This document shows, one piece after another, positions 5,760-13,037 of a stretch of DNA of 19,008 nt; within the stretch, counting starts at the first letter, position 1; each line of letters opens with the position of its first letter. Location of the stretch: the NCBI GenBank assembly GCA_027296925.1, contig JAPUIP010000170.1, positions 1 through 19,008 on the forward strand, given 5' to 3'. The translations under genes and the position numbers were made by a program. Under the pieces are notes generated by a model. It did no database searches. It was not told where the DNA came from and saw only the letters and a list, made by a program, of their open reading frames with translations. This DNA is from Candidatus Poribacteria bacterium. GTDB lineage: Bacteria > Poribacteria > WGA-4E > PCPOR2b.

Positions 5760-8144
5760 CTATTCTGTCCGATTCTTTTGGATGTGCAACTTAGATCGCT
5801 GTTCCTCCGTCACTCGGTTCGCGTCTGCATCGGTGTAGACCACATGCGGCGTGATGAAGACCATCAGTTCGGTTTTCTCAACCCGCGTGTCCTTCCGTCG
5901 GAATAGCTTCCCAAGAAGCGGAATATCGCCGAGGATGGGTATCTTGTGAACCGTTTCGGTCTTATCGTCCTTGATCATCCCGCCGATGACCATCGTCTGC
6001 CCGTCTTTGACCGTTACTGATGCCGACGCCTCCCGCGTCGAAATAATCGGGGCATCGAACAGCGTGAATTCGATCAGCGTGTTGATCTGCTGATTCACAT
6101 CCAGGGAGACCGTTCCAGATCGGTTGATACGCGGCGTGACGGTGAGGATAACCCCCACATCGCGGAAGTCCGTGCTGGTTAAGATTCCACCCGTTGCCGT
6201 CTCCTGCGTGCTGACCAGAAAAGGCACTTCTTGACCAACATTGATAATCGCCTCCTGATTATTCTTGGTCATGATGCGCGGCGTCGAGAGGATGTTAACC
6301 TTCGTGTTCTTCGCCAGGGCATGCAGCATCGCATCCAACTTGCCGGACGCAATGCCGTACTTCAAGCCGAAAATCTCTTCACCAAGTCCAAAATCGGTCG
6401 TTCCACTCTGATGATACGTCTCGTCATTGACCGTTGTGCCTTGCTCCCACATCCACTCGACGCCGAAGGCGCTTTCATCGTCCAGCGTTACCTCGATAAT
6501 CTGCGCTTCAATCAAGACTTGAGGAAGCAAAACGTCGAGTTCTTTGATCAGTTTTTCAACGGCAGGAAAGTTCCTGACAAACGTCGTCACCAATAGCGCG
6601 TTGATTTCTTCATCGGGGACAATTTTCACATTCCCCGTTAAACCCCGGGCCGCATCGGCGGTTTGTGCAGAGGAACCGAAGGCGCCTGTGCTTGAACTTC
6701 GTGCGGTAAATCCACCACCGAATCCACCGCCGAAGTTTGTACGTGTCGCAGCTTGTCGTTCAAAGAGTTCCGTTGACAGCAGTTCGTTGAGCACTGAGGC
6801 AACATTGGCTGCATCGGCGTGTTCGAGGGTGAATATCCGCGTGTCTTCGACAAAATCGGCGATGTCCCGATCCAGTTGTTCGACGAGCCGACCGATAGCT
6901 TCCATCTGTTGTGCGGTCGTGGTGACGATAATGGCATTGGTGCGCACATCAGGTACCGCTGTCAACTCTGGCAGACCGAGAACCCCTTCTCCACTTTGAC
7001 TCTGTTGTGCTTGTTGCTGCTGTTGTTGCTGGAAAAATCGCCCGCCTCTGCCACCAAAACCGCCAAATCCACCGAACCCCGTGCCTGTAAAAACATTCCG
7101 TGCTGCGCCCGAAAAGGCTTGATTCAGTTCATTGGCAATCTCCGTTGCATCAGCGTATTTCAGTGTGAAGACGCGGGTCTCCGGCTCCGAGAAGAGCTGC
7201 CGGTCCAATTCGGCAACCAGTTCACGGATGGTCTTCAAGTTCTGTTTGCTCGCAGAAACAATCAGCGAATTCGTGTTTTCGTCGGCGATCGCTTTGACCT
7301 CGCCGAGTTGTTGAAGCACCCCACCTGCTGTCGGACTGCTTTCAGCGTCAGATGCTTGACCGCCACCGTCACCACCTCCCCCAAAGCCACCAAATCCGCC
7401 ACGCCGTCCGCGCTGCTGGCGTTGCTGCTCTGCTGCGGCTTCGGCGTCCCTCGGTTTCTCATACAACTTAGTAATAACTTCAGCTAACTTGGTCGCATCG
7501 GCATATTGCAGCGAAAACACTTCGACCTTGATCAGGTCCGCCATCGAAATATCAAGTTGCTTGACGATCTGGGCGAGCCGTTTGATATTCGCCGAAGACG
7601 CAGTGATGATTAGGGTGTTGCTGCGACCATAAGCGGTCATCACGCCGTATTGTGGCACGAAATCCTTGAGGTCTTTGACGAGTTGTGTTGCATCGGCCGA
7701 AGCCAGCGGCATGACCTGCGTGAAGATGGTATATTCCGATTTATTTCCCTCCGGGTCGCTTCCGACCTGTATCGGTGTGGCTTCCCATTTCGCGTCCGTC
7801 AGCGGGACGATTTTTGCGCTGTTCCCATTGACGATACTGGTGTAACCCTTGATTGCCAGAGCCGAGTTGAGCACCGCGAACGCCTCATCAACAGGCATGT
7901 CGTCCGGGCTAATGATGCTCACACGGACATCAAGGTCCGCCGCTTTGACGATGGTGTATCCGGTCACATTGGAGAGGAATTCCAAGACATGGTCGAGCGA
8001 AGCATCTTTGAATCGCATAGAGATGCGTTTTGTCTGTGCCTCAGCTCCCGCTGTGGCACCCATATCATCCGCAAGGGAAAAGGAAGCAAAGATCACGAAG
8101 AAAAAACAGATGGCGTGAAACGTCAATATCCGGTATTTTCTCAC
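5760..8144 (-). CDS. gspD: Type II secretion system secretin GspD
   Basis: GspD is the outer-membrane channel of the T2SS. The 794-residue protein starts at GTG 8144, overlapping the gspC stop (GTGA), with GGGAG 8 nt upstream. A signal peptide covers residues 1-25 (SFSLADD). The N0 domain is at about 38-117. Four N1-type modules follow (about 138-198, 206-313, 322-425, 434-537), each with the pattern FxLxxADAxxL ... NxLIVxxxxxxxxxIxxLvxxLD. Standard T2SS secretins have three. Modules 2 to 4 carry insertions: RGRRGGFGGFGGGGDGGG near 246-262, GFGGFGGFGGRGG plus seven Q near 357-378, and a GGGFGGGF/Ser-rich stretch near 470-495. The secretin core is at about 540-772, with VPFLVS, TPRI, VKDGQTMVIGG and IPILGDIPLLGKLFR. 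There is no typical C-terminal pilotin-binding S-domain; about 22 charged residues follow the core. Confidence 0.97.
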   Translation of the reverse strand: MRKYRILTFHAICFFFVIFASFSLADDMGATAGAEAQTKRISMRFKDASLDHVLEFLSNVTGYTIVKAADLDVRVSIISPDDMPVDEAFAVLNSALAIKGYTSIVNGNSAKIVPLTDAKWEATPIQVGSDPEGNKSEYTIFTQVMPLASADATQLVKDLKDFVPQYGVMTAYGRSNTLIITASSANIKRLAQIVKQLDISMADLIKVEVFSLQYADATKLAEVITKLYEKPRDAEAAAEQQRQQRGRRGGFGGFGGGGDGGGQASDAESSPTAGGVLQQLGEVKAIADENTNSLIVSASKQNLKTIRELVAELDRQLFSEPETRVFTLKYADATEIANELNQAFSGAARNVFTGTGFGGFGGFGGRGGRFFQQQQQQQAQQSQSGEGVLGLPELTAVPDVRTNAIIVTTTAQQMEAIGRLVEQLDRDIADFVEDTRIFTLEHADAANVASVLNELLSTELFERQAATRTNFGGGFGGGFTARSSSTGAFGSSAQTADAARGLTGNVKIVPDEEINALLVTTFVRNFPAVEKLIKELDVLLPQVLIEAQIIEVTLDDESAFGVEWMWEQGTTVNDETYHQSGTTDFGLGEEIFGLKYGIASGKLDAMLHALAKNTKVNILSTPRIMTKNNQEAIINVGQEVPFLVSTQETATGGILTSTDFRDVGVILTVTPRINRSGTVSLDVNQQINTLIEFTLFDAPIISTREASASVTVKDGQTMVIGGMIKDDKTETVHKIPILGDIPLLGKLFRRKDTRVEKTELMVFITPHVVYTDADANRVTEEQRSKLHIQKNRTE

Positions 8145-8827
8145 TGTCCCAACTCCCTTCTTCTTCTCGCACGCATCCGCTCAATCAAGCTTTGCTGATT
8201 GTCCGCATCACCCGCGCTTGTCGCCGATGAGATTTCAGCACTCGCATCCTCAGATACCGGCGGCTTTTTCGCTGTCGTGAGGGTATCAAACAGAATCTGT
8301 CCGTCAGTGCCGTACTCGATGCTTTCTCCCAAAGCCAATTGGACGGTCGTCTCGCCGCGCGCCAGAGTGATGTATTGGGAGAAAATATCGCGCACAAGCG
8401 TATCTTGCAGTCTTTCCCCGTGATGGAGAAAGACCCCTTTATTTAACTTCTGATCTTCCACAACGGCGATCCACTCCGAGTTACTCTGAACAATTCCGGT
8501 GAGAATCAAGCTATAGGTTGGCAGCGGTGGAGGACTTTCAGCGATCGGCGCCGGCATAATTTTCGGCGTCGGTTTCGCCGGTTTGGCGACTTCCTTTGTC
8601 CAACCGAGCGGTCGAAACAGGTTATTTTCACCAATCGCGCGATAATCGGCCAACTTTCCAGAAGCAGAAAAAGCCCGCTTCCGGTGTGGGAAGATAGGCT
8701 CAGACTGCGTGATACTTTGCTTAACACGAGTTGGCTCAGAGATCGAACTGCTCAGCACGAATTTCAATACAACAAACAACGCCAGTATGGTAAGAATTGC
8801 GATACTTGGCATTTTCAGCTTTATCAT
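8141..8827 (-). CDS. gspC: GspC-like inner-membrane component of the T2SS
   Basis: The 228-residue protein has a single N-terminal membrane helix (about 7-25) and then a periplasmic part. IGENNLFRPLG (65-75) is the short motif often found after the linker in GspC/PilP proteins. A Pro-rich linker covers 82-103. A homology-region-like beta domain covers about 104-170 (LILTGIVQSNSEWIAVVED, then LALGESIEYG). In known systems this domain binds the N0 domain of GspD and couples the inner-membrane platform to the secretin. No PDZ domain follows; the C-terminus is charged (RMRARRRREL). The stop codon overlaps the gspD start. The ribosome binding site of the ATG at 8827 is weak, and ATG 8812 is an alternative start. 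Confidence 0.88.
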   Translation of the reverse strand: MIKLKMPSIAILTILALFVVLKFVLSSSISEPTRVKQSITQSEPIFPHRKRAFSASGKLADYRAIGENNLFRPLGWTKEVAKPAKPTPKIMPAPIAESPPPLPTYSLILTGIVQSNSEWIAVVEDQKLNKGVFLHHGERLQDTLVRDIFSQYITLARGETTVQLALGESIEYGTDGQILFDTLTTAKKPPVSEDASAEISSATSAGDADNQQSLIERMRARRRRELGQ

Positions 8828-8855
8828 GGCTGGTTCTCATCTTTGGAAGACTGCG

Positions 8856-9091
8856 TTAACGCCAGCGTCCCGGAACCCAAACCCAGCTACCGGGACGTTT
8901 TGTCCAGTGCCCGGCGACCCAGGTCCCACGCGCGTTGCGTTCCCAGTGACCGCTGTTCCAAACGTACTTCTAACCGTTCCATTGCCAGTGTCCGGTAATC
9001 CACGAAGAAAAGGGGAAAGGGGAAAATCAGAAGCACGGAAAACAAGGGGGGAAACTTGTCCTGCCTGTGCCGAGCTTCATTGACTTTTCAC
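8856..9091 (-). pseudogene. Broken WXXGXW (YXWGXW) repeat protein gene
   Basis: Between the lipoprotein gene and gspC, one minus-strand frame reads WITGHWQWNG, stop, KYVWNSGHWERNARGTWVAG, then HWTKRPGSWVWVPGRWR and stop (TAA at 8858-8856). The tryptophan spacing and the three GHW motifs plus GRW are diagnostic of the small exported YXWGXW-repeat family (BcpO-related). The gene is damaged. An in-frame TAG lies at 8972-8970. Upstream, the likely signal peptide core (LFSVLLIFPFPLFFV) is in a different frame from the repeats, and a TGA interrupts the repeat frame at 9029-9027. GGAGG stands 8 nt before a GTG at 9091; an ATG at 9080 is in the repeat frame. Frame shifts fall near homopolymer runs (C6, T4, C4), so sequencing or assembly error is an alternative to true decay. 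Confidence 0.7.
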
Positions 9092-9136
9092 GATGTTATC
9101 CTCCATTTTAAGTGGCTGGCAGAATGAGCGAATTGC

Positions 9137-9721
9137 TCATGGTCGGATCTGCGAATCGAAACCACCGCCGCCACCGCCGCCTCTGCCGCCGCCGCCACCG
9201 CCGCGTCTGCGACCGCCAAATCCGCCGCCTCGGCCACCACCACGAGGCAGATCTGGGGTTTCAAGCTCCGGCAGTTTAATCTCTGCAAATTTCTCCTGTT
9301 GTTCCTCTTCGAGAATTTCTTGGATCTCTGCGACTAAAGCATCAATCTGGTTTTGCGACTCGGTCCGCTGTTGATTGAATACCTGCATTTTCCTTTGAAA
9401 ATCGCCCTGCATTCCGCCTCCACGACCACCACCGCCGCGTCTGCCCGCCCCACCAAACCCGCCGCCACCTCCAGCGCGCATCCGATCCCGCATCTTCTTG
9501 ATTTCGGATTCCAAGGTCTCCTTTTCCAACTCATAATCCTCAACGATCCTGGCGATCTGTTCGACTTTAGACTGAACCACGTTGCGCTGGATTTCGGAGA
9601 GTTTTAAGGTTTTTGAGGTTTTGTCGATGTCGAGCAACTTCGTGCTTCCACATGCGGAAATCACGAAAACCATGACGATGCAGATAATCGAGATGAGTGG
9701 TACTCCAGATTTAGATTTCAT
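9137..9721 (-). CDS. Gly-rich lipoprotein with coiled-coil, Spy-like features
   Basis: The 194-residue protein starts at ATG 9721, with AAGGA at a good spacing; a longer frame to 9796 lacks such support. Residues 1-24 form a lipoprotein signal ending VISAC (Cys24). Residues about 35-83 form a charged helix (SEIQRNVVQSKVEQIARIVE). A Gly/Arg-rich linker covers about 84-104. A second helix runs to about 145 and includes IQEILEEEQQEKFAEI, resembling the LTXXQ/EQQ motif of Spy/CpxP-type periplasmic helical proteins. The C-terminal 40 residues are a GGRGG-type tail. It may be an envelope chaperone or stress sensor; that role is inferred. It is the second gene of the minus-strand T2SS cluster, 147 nt after the 10501 gene. 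The gap 9722-9868 has no other feature I can support. Confidence 0.78.
   Translation of the reverse strand: MKSKSGVPLISIICIVMVFVISACGSTKLLDIDKTSKTLKLSEIQRNVVQSKVEQIARIVEDYELEKETLESEIKKMRDRMRAGGGGGFGGAGRRGGGGRGGGMQGDFQRKMQVFNQQRTESQNQIDALVAEIQEILEEEQQEKFAEIKLPELETPDLPRGGGRGGGFGGRRRGGGGGGRGGGGGGGFDSQIRP
9163..9245. repeat. GGC/GCC-rich simple sequence encoding the poly-Gly tail
   Basis: The plus strand reads as near-uninterrupted CCG/GCC-type triplets with CAC interruptions. It encodes the Gly/Arg-rich tail of the lipoprotein on the minus strand. Similar triplet tracts occur at about 9419-9478 (same gene) and 9880-9970 (next gene). Such tracts change length easily by slippage in steps of one residue. 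Confidence 0.7.
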
Positions 9722-9868
9722 CTTCAGTTCCTTTATTTTGTGTGTCGGCTTGCTCATGAGTCGGGCTTCTTCCCTTTGACCAATTGGAAAACCCACCTAC
9801 ACAGTTTAAGTGGTTAGCCATTCGGACAGATGGCTCATGTCCTTTGCCTTTGCCCCGCCGTTTTGGTT

Positions 9869-10501
9869 TTATTGGCCACCGCCGCGACGTCCCTCTCCAC
9901 CGCCGGGACGTCCTCTTCCATCGCCACCACGTCTACGACCGCCGCCAAATCCACCGCGGCCTCCGAATCCACCAAATCCATCGTCGTTATTGACGATGCC
10001 TGTGATGGTCAATTGCGCTTCTTGACGCAAGGTCAACAGTTCAACCAGGTTTGCCTCCAACGCTTCTGATTTTGCTTTGTGTGCTTCCCGTTTCGCTTTG
10101 AGGGTTTCGAGAGCGGACTTAATCTCTGCCTCATCCCCACCATCAACCGCTGCACGCAACGCTTGTATAAGCGGCTGCATCTCTTGACGCTGCGCGATAC
10201 GATTCTGCGCAATGGCTTTGATTTTCGGTTCTAACACCGCCGTTTCTTCACTAGAGAGATTCAAACCCTCGATGGCGCGTTGGGTCTGCCGCTCGACCAT
10301 TTGTGCGGGGTCGAACTGACGCCTGCCGCCTTCACCGCGTTGACCACGTCCCCGCTGTCGTTGGGAGCGGTCGGGCCTCGTATCTTCCTGAGCAGAAATG
10401 AAATATGTACCCACCAGCACCAAGCTGACGACGAGTACGAATGTGAGCGCACGATTCAATTTTCGCCCCGATAAATTGGGCTCTCGCTTCGCTAGAGACA
10501 T
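9869..10501 (-). CDS. Spy-like membrane-anchored periplasmic protein with Gly/Arg-rich tail
   Basis: The 210-residue protein starts at ATG 10501, with GGAGG 8 nt upstream. A basic N-terminus and a hydrophobic segment (about 17-36, ending FISAQED) act as a signal peptide or anchor. An Arg/Gly-rich stretch follows (44-62). An all-helical domain at about 63-170 includes GLNLSSEETAVLEPKIKAIA and VELLTLRQEAQLTITGIV, similar to the LTXXQ-type helices of Spy/CpxP-like periplasmic proteins. The C-terminal 37 residues are GFGGFGGRGG-type low complexity. It is the first gene of the cluster leading to gspC-gspD and the ECF sigma factor. A metal- or stress-related chaperone role is a family-based guess, and the exact family is uncertain. 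Confidence 0.75.
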   Translation of the reverse strand: MSLAKREPNLSGRKLNRALTFVLVVSLVLVGTYFISAQEDTRPDRSQRQRGRGQRGEGGRRQFDPAQMVERQTQRAIEGLNLSSEETAVLEPKIKAIAQNRIAQRQEMQPLIQALRAAVDGGDEAEIKSALETLKAKREAHKAKSEALEANLVELLTLRQEAQLTITGIVNNDDGFGGFGGRGGFGGGRRRGGDGRGRPGGGEGRRGGGQ

Positions 10502-10540
10502 GATATGTTCCTCCTTCGGGAAAACAGAATGTGTTTTCTA

Positions 10541-10569
10541 TTGACGCATGATATGGCACTTGCTACAAT
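10541..10569 (+). promoter_or_regulatory. Sigma70-type promoter, plus strand
   Basis: TTGACG (10541-10546) and TACAAT (10564-10569) are separated by exactly 17 nt; each box differs from consensus at one position. Transcription would begin near 10576 and run toward gspE, which is 680 nt away with a terminator-like stem between. A separate short transcript is therefore more likely than a long gspE leader. Confidence 0.6.
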
Positions 10570-10577
10570 AAAAGCAA
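10548..10577 (-). promoter_or_regulatory. Weak promoter candidate for the minus-strand T2SS cluster
   Basis: On the minus strand TTGCTT (10577-10572) and TATCAT (10553-10548) are 18 nt apart and would give a leader of about 40 nt before ATG 10501. The match is modest, but some promoter must lie in this gap, and its overlap with the plus-strand promoter would make the two compete. Confidence 0.3.
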
Positions 10578-10785
10578 TCGAGCCAATAGGACTCTGAAGG
10601 CGCAATAAAAGCGTCAAGAGATATGCCGAATATTGGCGACCTCAAAAAAAAGGTATGCTTACGGAAGTGAGGTGTAGAAAAATCTCGCAGTCTTGAAATT
10701 ACGCGCTAACAAACGTGTTTTTTCGTAGGCACGAAATTTTTAGCTGGAAAGCCACACAGGGTCGCGTCCTGTGTGGCTTTCTGCA
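10576..10785 (+). ncRNA. Candidate structured small RNA
   Basis: The segment between a good promoter (10541-10569) and a strong stem (10747-10781) has no credible reading frame but can form a series of hairpins: GAGCC-AATA-GGACTC (10580-10594, one bulge), GCCGA-ATA-TTGGC (about 10625-10637), ACCTCA/TGAGGT (10639-10644 with 10668-10673), and TTTCGT-AGGC-ACGAAA followed by TTTTT (10721-10741). The last is itself terminator-like, so the RNA may end at about 10741 or 10785. It does not match a riboswitch or housekeeping RNA that I can recognise. A long 5' leader of the gspE operon is the main alternative. Confidence 0.38.
10747..10781. terminator. 14-bp perfect stem, probable bidirectional terminator
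   Basis: GAAAGCCACACAGG (10747-10760) pairs without mismatch with CCTGTGTGGCTTTC (10768-10781) around a 7-nt loop. Both arms end in the A/T-rich flank typical of intrinsic terminators (GAAA...TTTC), but the T-run beyond the stem is imperfect on both strands (TTTCTGCATT on plus). Confidence 0.5.
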
Positions 10786-11050
10786 TTATTAGGCAAATGA
10801 AGGGAGAAAAGGTTCGGCTTTTTTCAAAGGGTGCTTGAAGCTTTTTCGTGTTTGCGCTTTTCCCGGGCAGACACCTTTCCATTCTTTCTCTGCGAGAAAA
10901 CTGGCAAAATTGGGGCGTCTCCAACGGTAAAATGGGGTCTGCGCCTCATAGATCTCCATAAGAAATATTGTATAATTATTTTGACGGACCGATTTGGTAT
11001 CGACTCCGGCGAGACCGTTGTCGTTTTCGAGGCGGTGTTGTTCAAAGCTA

Positions 11051-11079
11051 TTGCGAAAACGTGATGGAGCGGGTATAAT
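11051..11079 (+). promoter_or_regulatory. Promoter for the gspE-K operon
   Basis: TTGCGA (11051-11056) and a perfect TATAAT (11074-11079) are 17 nt apart. The start point would be near 11086, giving a leader of about 165 nt before the gspE ATG. The rest of 10786-11252 shows no gene I can support. Confidence 0.55.
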
Positions 11080-11252
11080 TCCAACGGCAGAAGTTGATTG
11101 ATGGAGCAGCTTTGTCGGCTCGAAAGCCATAGCCAGCGAAAGCCTCCAATCTAAACCTCACCGATCCTTCTGCGTCTAAACGGTGGACTTTGCAGAAGAG
11201 AGAGTCACTCAAAATCACACAGTGAACGGGAAGCGGGAGGAACATCACCACC

Positions 11253-13007
11253 ATGTACAATGCACCGGATCAATCACTGCTACAAGTGATGCTCGATTCA
11301 AAACTGCTCTCGGAAGACCAGCATCGACAGATTCTCGAAGAGATAGAGGGGGCGGGCGCTTCGATTGATCAAACCCTCTTAAAGTTTGTCAATCCAAAAA
11401 CCCTTGCGCTCGCAAAGAAGAGTCTGGATTATGGTGTTTCATGTATTCTGCGGGACGATATGGTGCCGGATACGGGTGCCACGGAGAAGGTTTCGGCGAG
11501 CTTTGCCTACCGAAACAAGGTCTTGCCAATCCGTTTAGACGAGGCAACGCTTATGGTTGCGATGGCGGATGTGCTGGACGTCATGTTAATCGACGAAATG
11601 CGGTTGGTCACCGAATGCGAAATCGATCCGGTCCTTGCGGACGAGGAAGATATTGAAACAGCGATTATCCGCTTTTATGGAAAGACGGCAGCCGCTATCC
11701 TCAGCGATGGCATCAAGGGCCCCGTCGGCGCGGTTGCCACCCTTGAGCGCCAGACGATTGACGACTTTGGCATCAATGAACAAGATCTGAGCCAGGATCC
11801 AACGGTCGTCAATGCCGTGGATCAGATCATTATCGATGCGGTTCGGCTTGGTGCAAGTGACATCCACATCGAACCATTTCAGGGAGAGCTAAAAATCCGT
11901 TACCGAATTGATGGCGTTTTAGAGGAACAGTCTCAGCCGCCGCCCCATCTCCAGTCGGCAATTACTTCTCGTATCAAGATTATGGCGAACATGAATGTGG
12001 CGGAACGACGGCGCCCTCAAGATGGAAAGATCGGCGTTACAATCCAAAGTGTTGGGAATCGGCGCATCGACTTGCGCGTCTCGACTGTTCCGACGGTTGC
12101 CACTGTTCATGGCGAAAGCGTGGTTCTCCGAATTCTGGATAAGCAATCGATTTCGTTCGGTCTGGAGCAACTTGGACTGATGGAGGATAATCTGAATCAG
12201 TTTCATCGAATGATCCAAAAACCGCATGGGATCATCTTAGCAACAGGACCAACGGGAAGTGGGAAAACGACAACGCTGTATGCGTGTTTGAGCGAAATCA
12301 ACACGCCGGATGTCAAAATTATCACAATCGAAGAGCCGGTCGAGTATGAGCTGGACGGTATTAATCAGATTCAGGTCAATCCGGAAATCGGGGTTACGTT
12401 TGCAGCGGGGTTGCGGCATATCCTTCGACAAGATCCGGATAAAATCCTGGTTGGTGAGATTCGCGATTATGAGACGGCCGAGATGGCGATTCATACTGCC
12501 TTGACCGGGCATATTGTCTTCAGTTCGCTGCATACGAATGATGCGGCCAGCGCGATTACTCGCCTTATTGATATGGGAGTCGAACCGTACTTAGTTGCTT
12601 CGACGGTGGAAGGTATCATCGCTCAACGCCTGGCACGGCGGATCTGTTCGTATTGCCATGAAATGTATCACCCGGAACCGGAGCGGATTCGGGACTTGCT
12701 TGGTAGCCAGGCTGGGGACCTTCCGCCGGACCTGCTCATTCCCCGTGCCGTTGGCTGTAAGGAGTGTCGGGGGCGGGGATACAAAGGCCGAATTGGAATC
12801 TTCGAAGTCATACTGATGAGTGAGGAGTTACGAGAAATGCCCCTCCAGCGTGCTTCCGCAAGCCAGCTCAAACGGGCTGCCATGCGGTTGGGTATGAAGA
12901 CATTGCGCGAGGATGGCTGGAGAAAGGTGGTCGGCGGCTATACAACTATCGACGAGATTGTGCGTCTGACGCAAGGGGACGAGTTTGACATTGGCGAGGT
13001 CATCTAA
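11253..13007 (+). CDS. gspE: Type II secretion / type IV pilus assembly ATPase GspE
   Basis: GspE is the cytoplasmic hexameric ATPase that powers pseudopilus growth. The 584-residue protein has N-terminal T2SSE_N/MshEN-type domains (about 5-145) and then the secretion ATPase core. Visible motifs are SDIHIEP (202-208), Walker A GPTGSGKTT (332-340, Lys338), Asp box IIEEPVE-like ITIEEPVE (357-364), Walker B ILVGEIRD (398-405) and His box LTGHIVFSSLHTNDA (417-431). A zinc-binding tetracysteine is present as C465xxC468 and C502xxC505, as in GspE/PilB. Length and motif order are standard and all catalytic residues are present. GGGAGG precedes the ATG by 12 nt, slightly long. It is the first gene of the plus-strand T2SS operon. 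Confidence 0.97.
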   Translation: MYNAPDQSLLQVMLDSKLLSEDQHRQILEEIEGAGASIDQTLLKFVNPKTLALAKKSLDYGVSCILRDDMVPDTGATEKVSASFAYRNKVLPIRLDEATLMVAMADVLDVMLIDEMRLVTECEIDPVLADEEDIETAIIRFYGKTAAAILSDGIKGPVGAVATLERQTIDDFGINEQDLSQDPTVVNAVDQIIIDAVRLGASDIHIEPFQGELKIRYRIDGVLEEQSQPPPHLQSAITSRIKIMANMNVAERRRPQDGKIGVTIQSVGNRRIDLRVSTVPTVATVHGESVVLRILDKQSISFGLEQLGLMEDNLNQFHRMIQKPHGIILATGPTGSGKTTTLYACLSEINTPDVKIITIEEPVEYELDGINQIQVNPEIGVTFAAGLRHILRQDPDKILVGEIRDYETAEMAIHTALTGHIVFSSLHTNDAASAITRLIDMGVEPYLVASTVEGIIAQRLARRICSYCHEMYHPEPERIRDLLGSQAGDLPPDLLIPRAVGCKECRGRGYKGRIGIFEVILMSEELREMPLQRASASQLKRAAMRLGMKTLREDGWRKVVGGYTTIDEIVRLTQGDEFDIGEVI

Positions 13008-13037
13008 CAGGTCACGCCCGACGGTAAGGAGTTTGTG

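Noticed and set aside
6819..7487. 222-codon plus-strand frame inside gspD
   Set aside because: It is the antisense shadow of a well-supported secretin gene whose codons explain its openness.
8709..9083. 124-codon plus-strand frame opposite the W-repeat region
   Set aside because: It is antisense to the WXXGXW pattern, which has diagnostic spacing; the plus frame has no motif or binding site.
9163..9478. Repetitive GCC-type tracts as a possible CRISPR or other array
   Set aside because: Units are triplets encoding Gly/Arg tails; there are no spacers of regular length.
10971..10976. TATAAT on the plus strand as a gspE promoter
   Set aside because: No -35 box at 15-19 nt and no extended -10; the pair at 11051-11079 is much better.
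10789..11130. 113-codon minus-strand open frame in the divergent region
   Set aside because: No ribosome binding site, no recognisable motif, and it overlaps the gspE promoter and other chance frames; the composition is like intergenic DNA.
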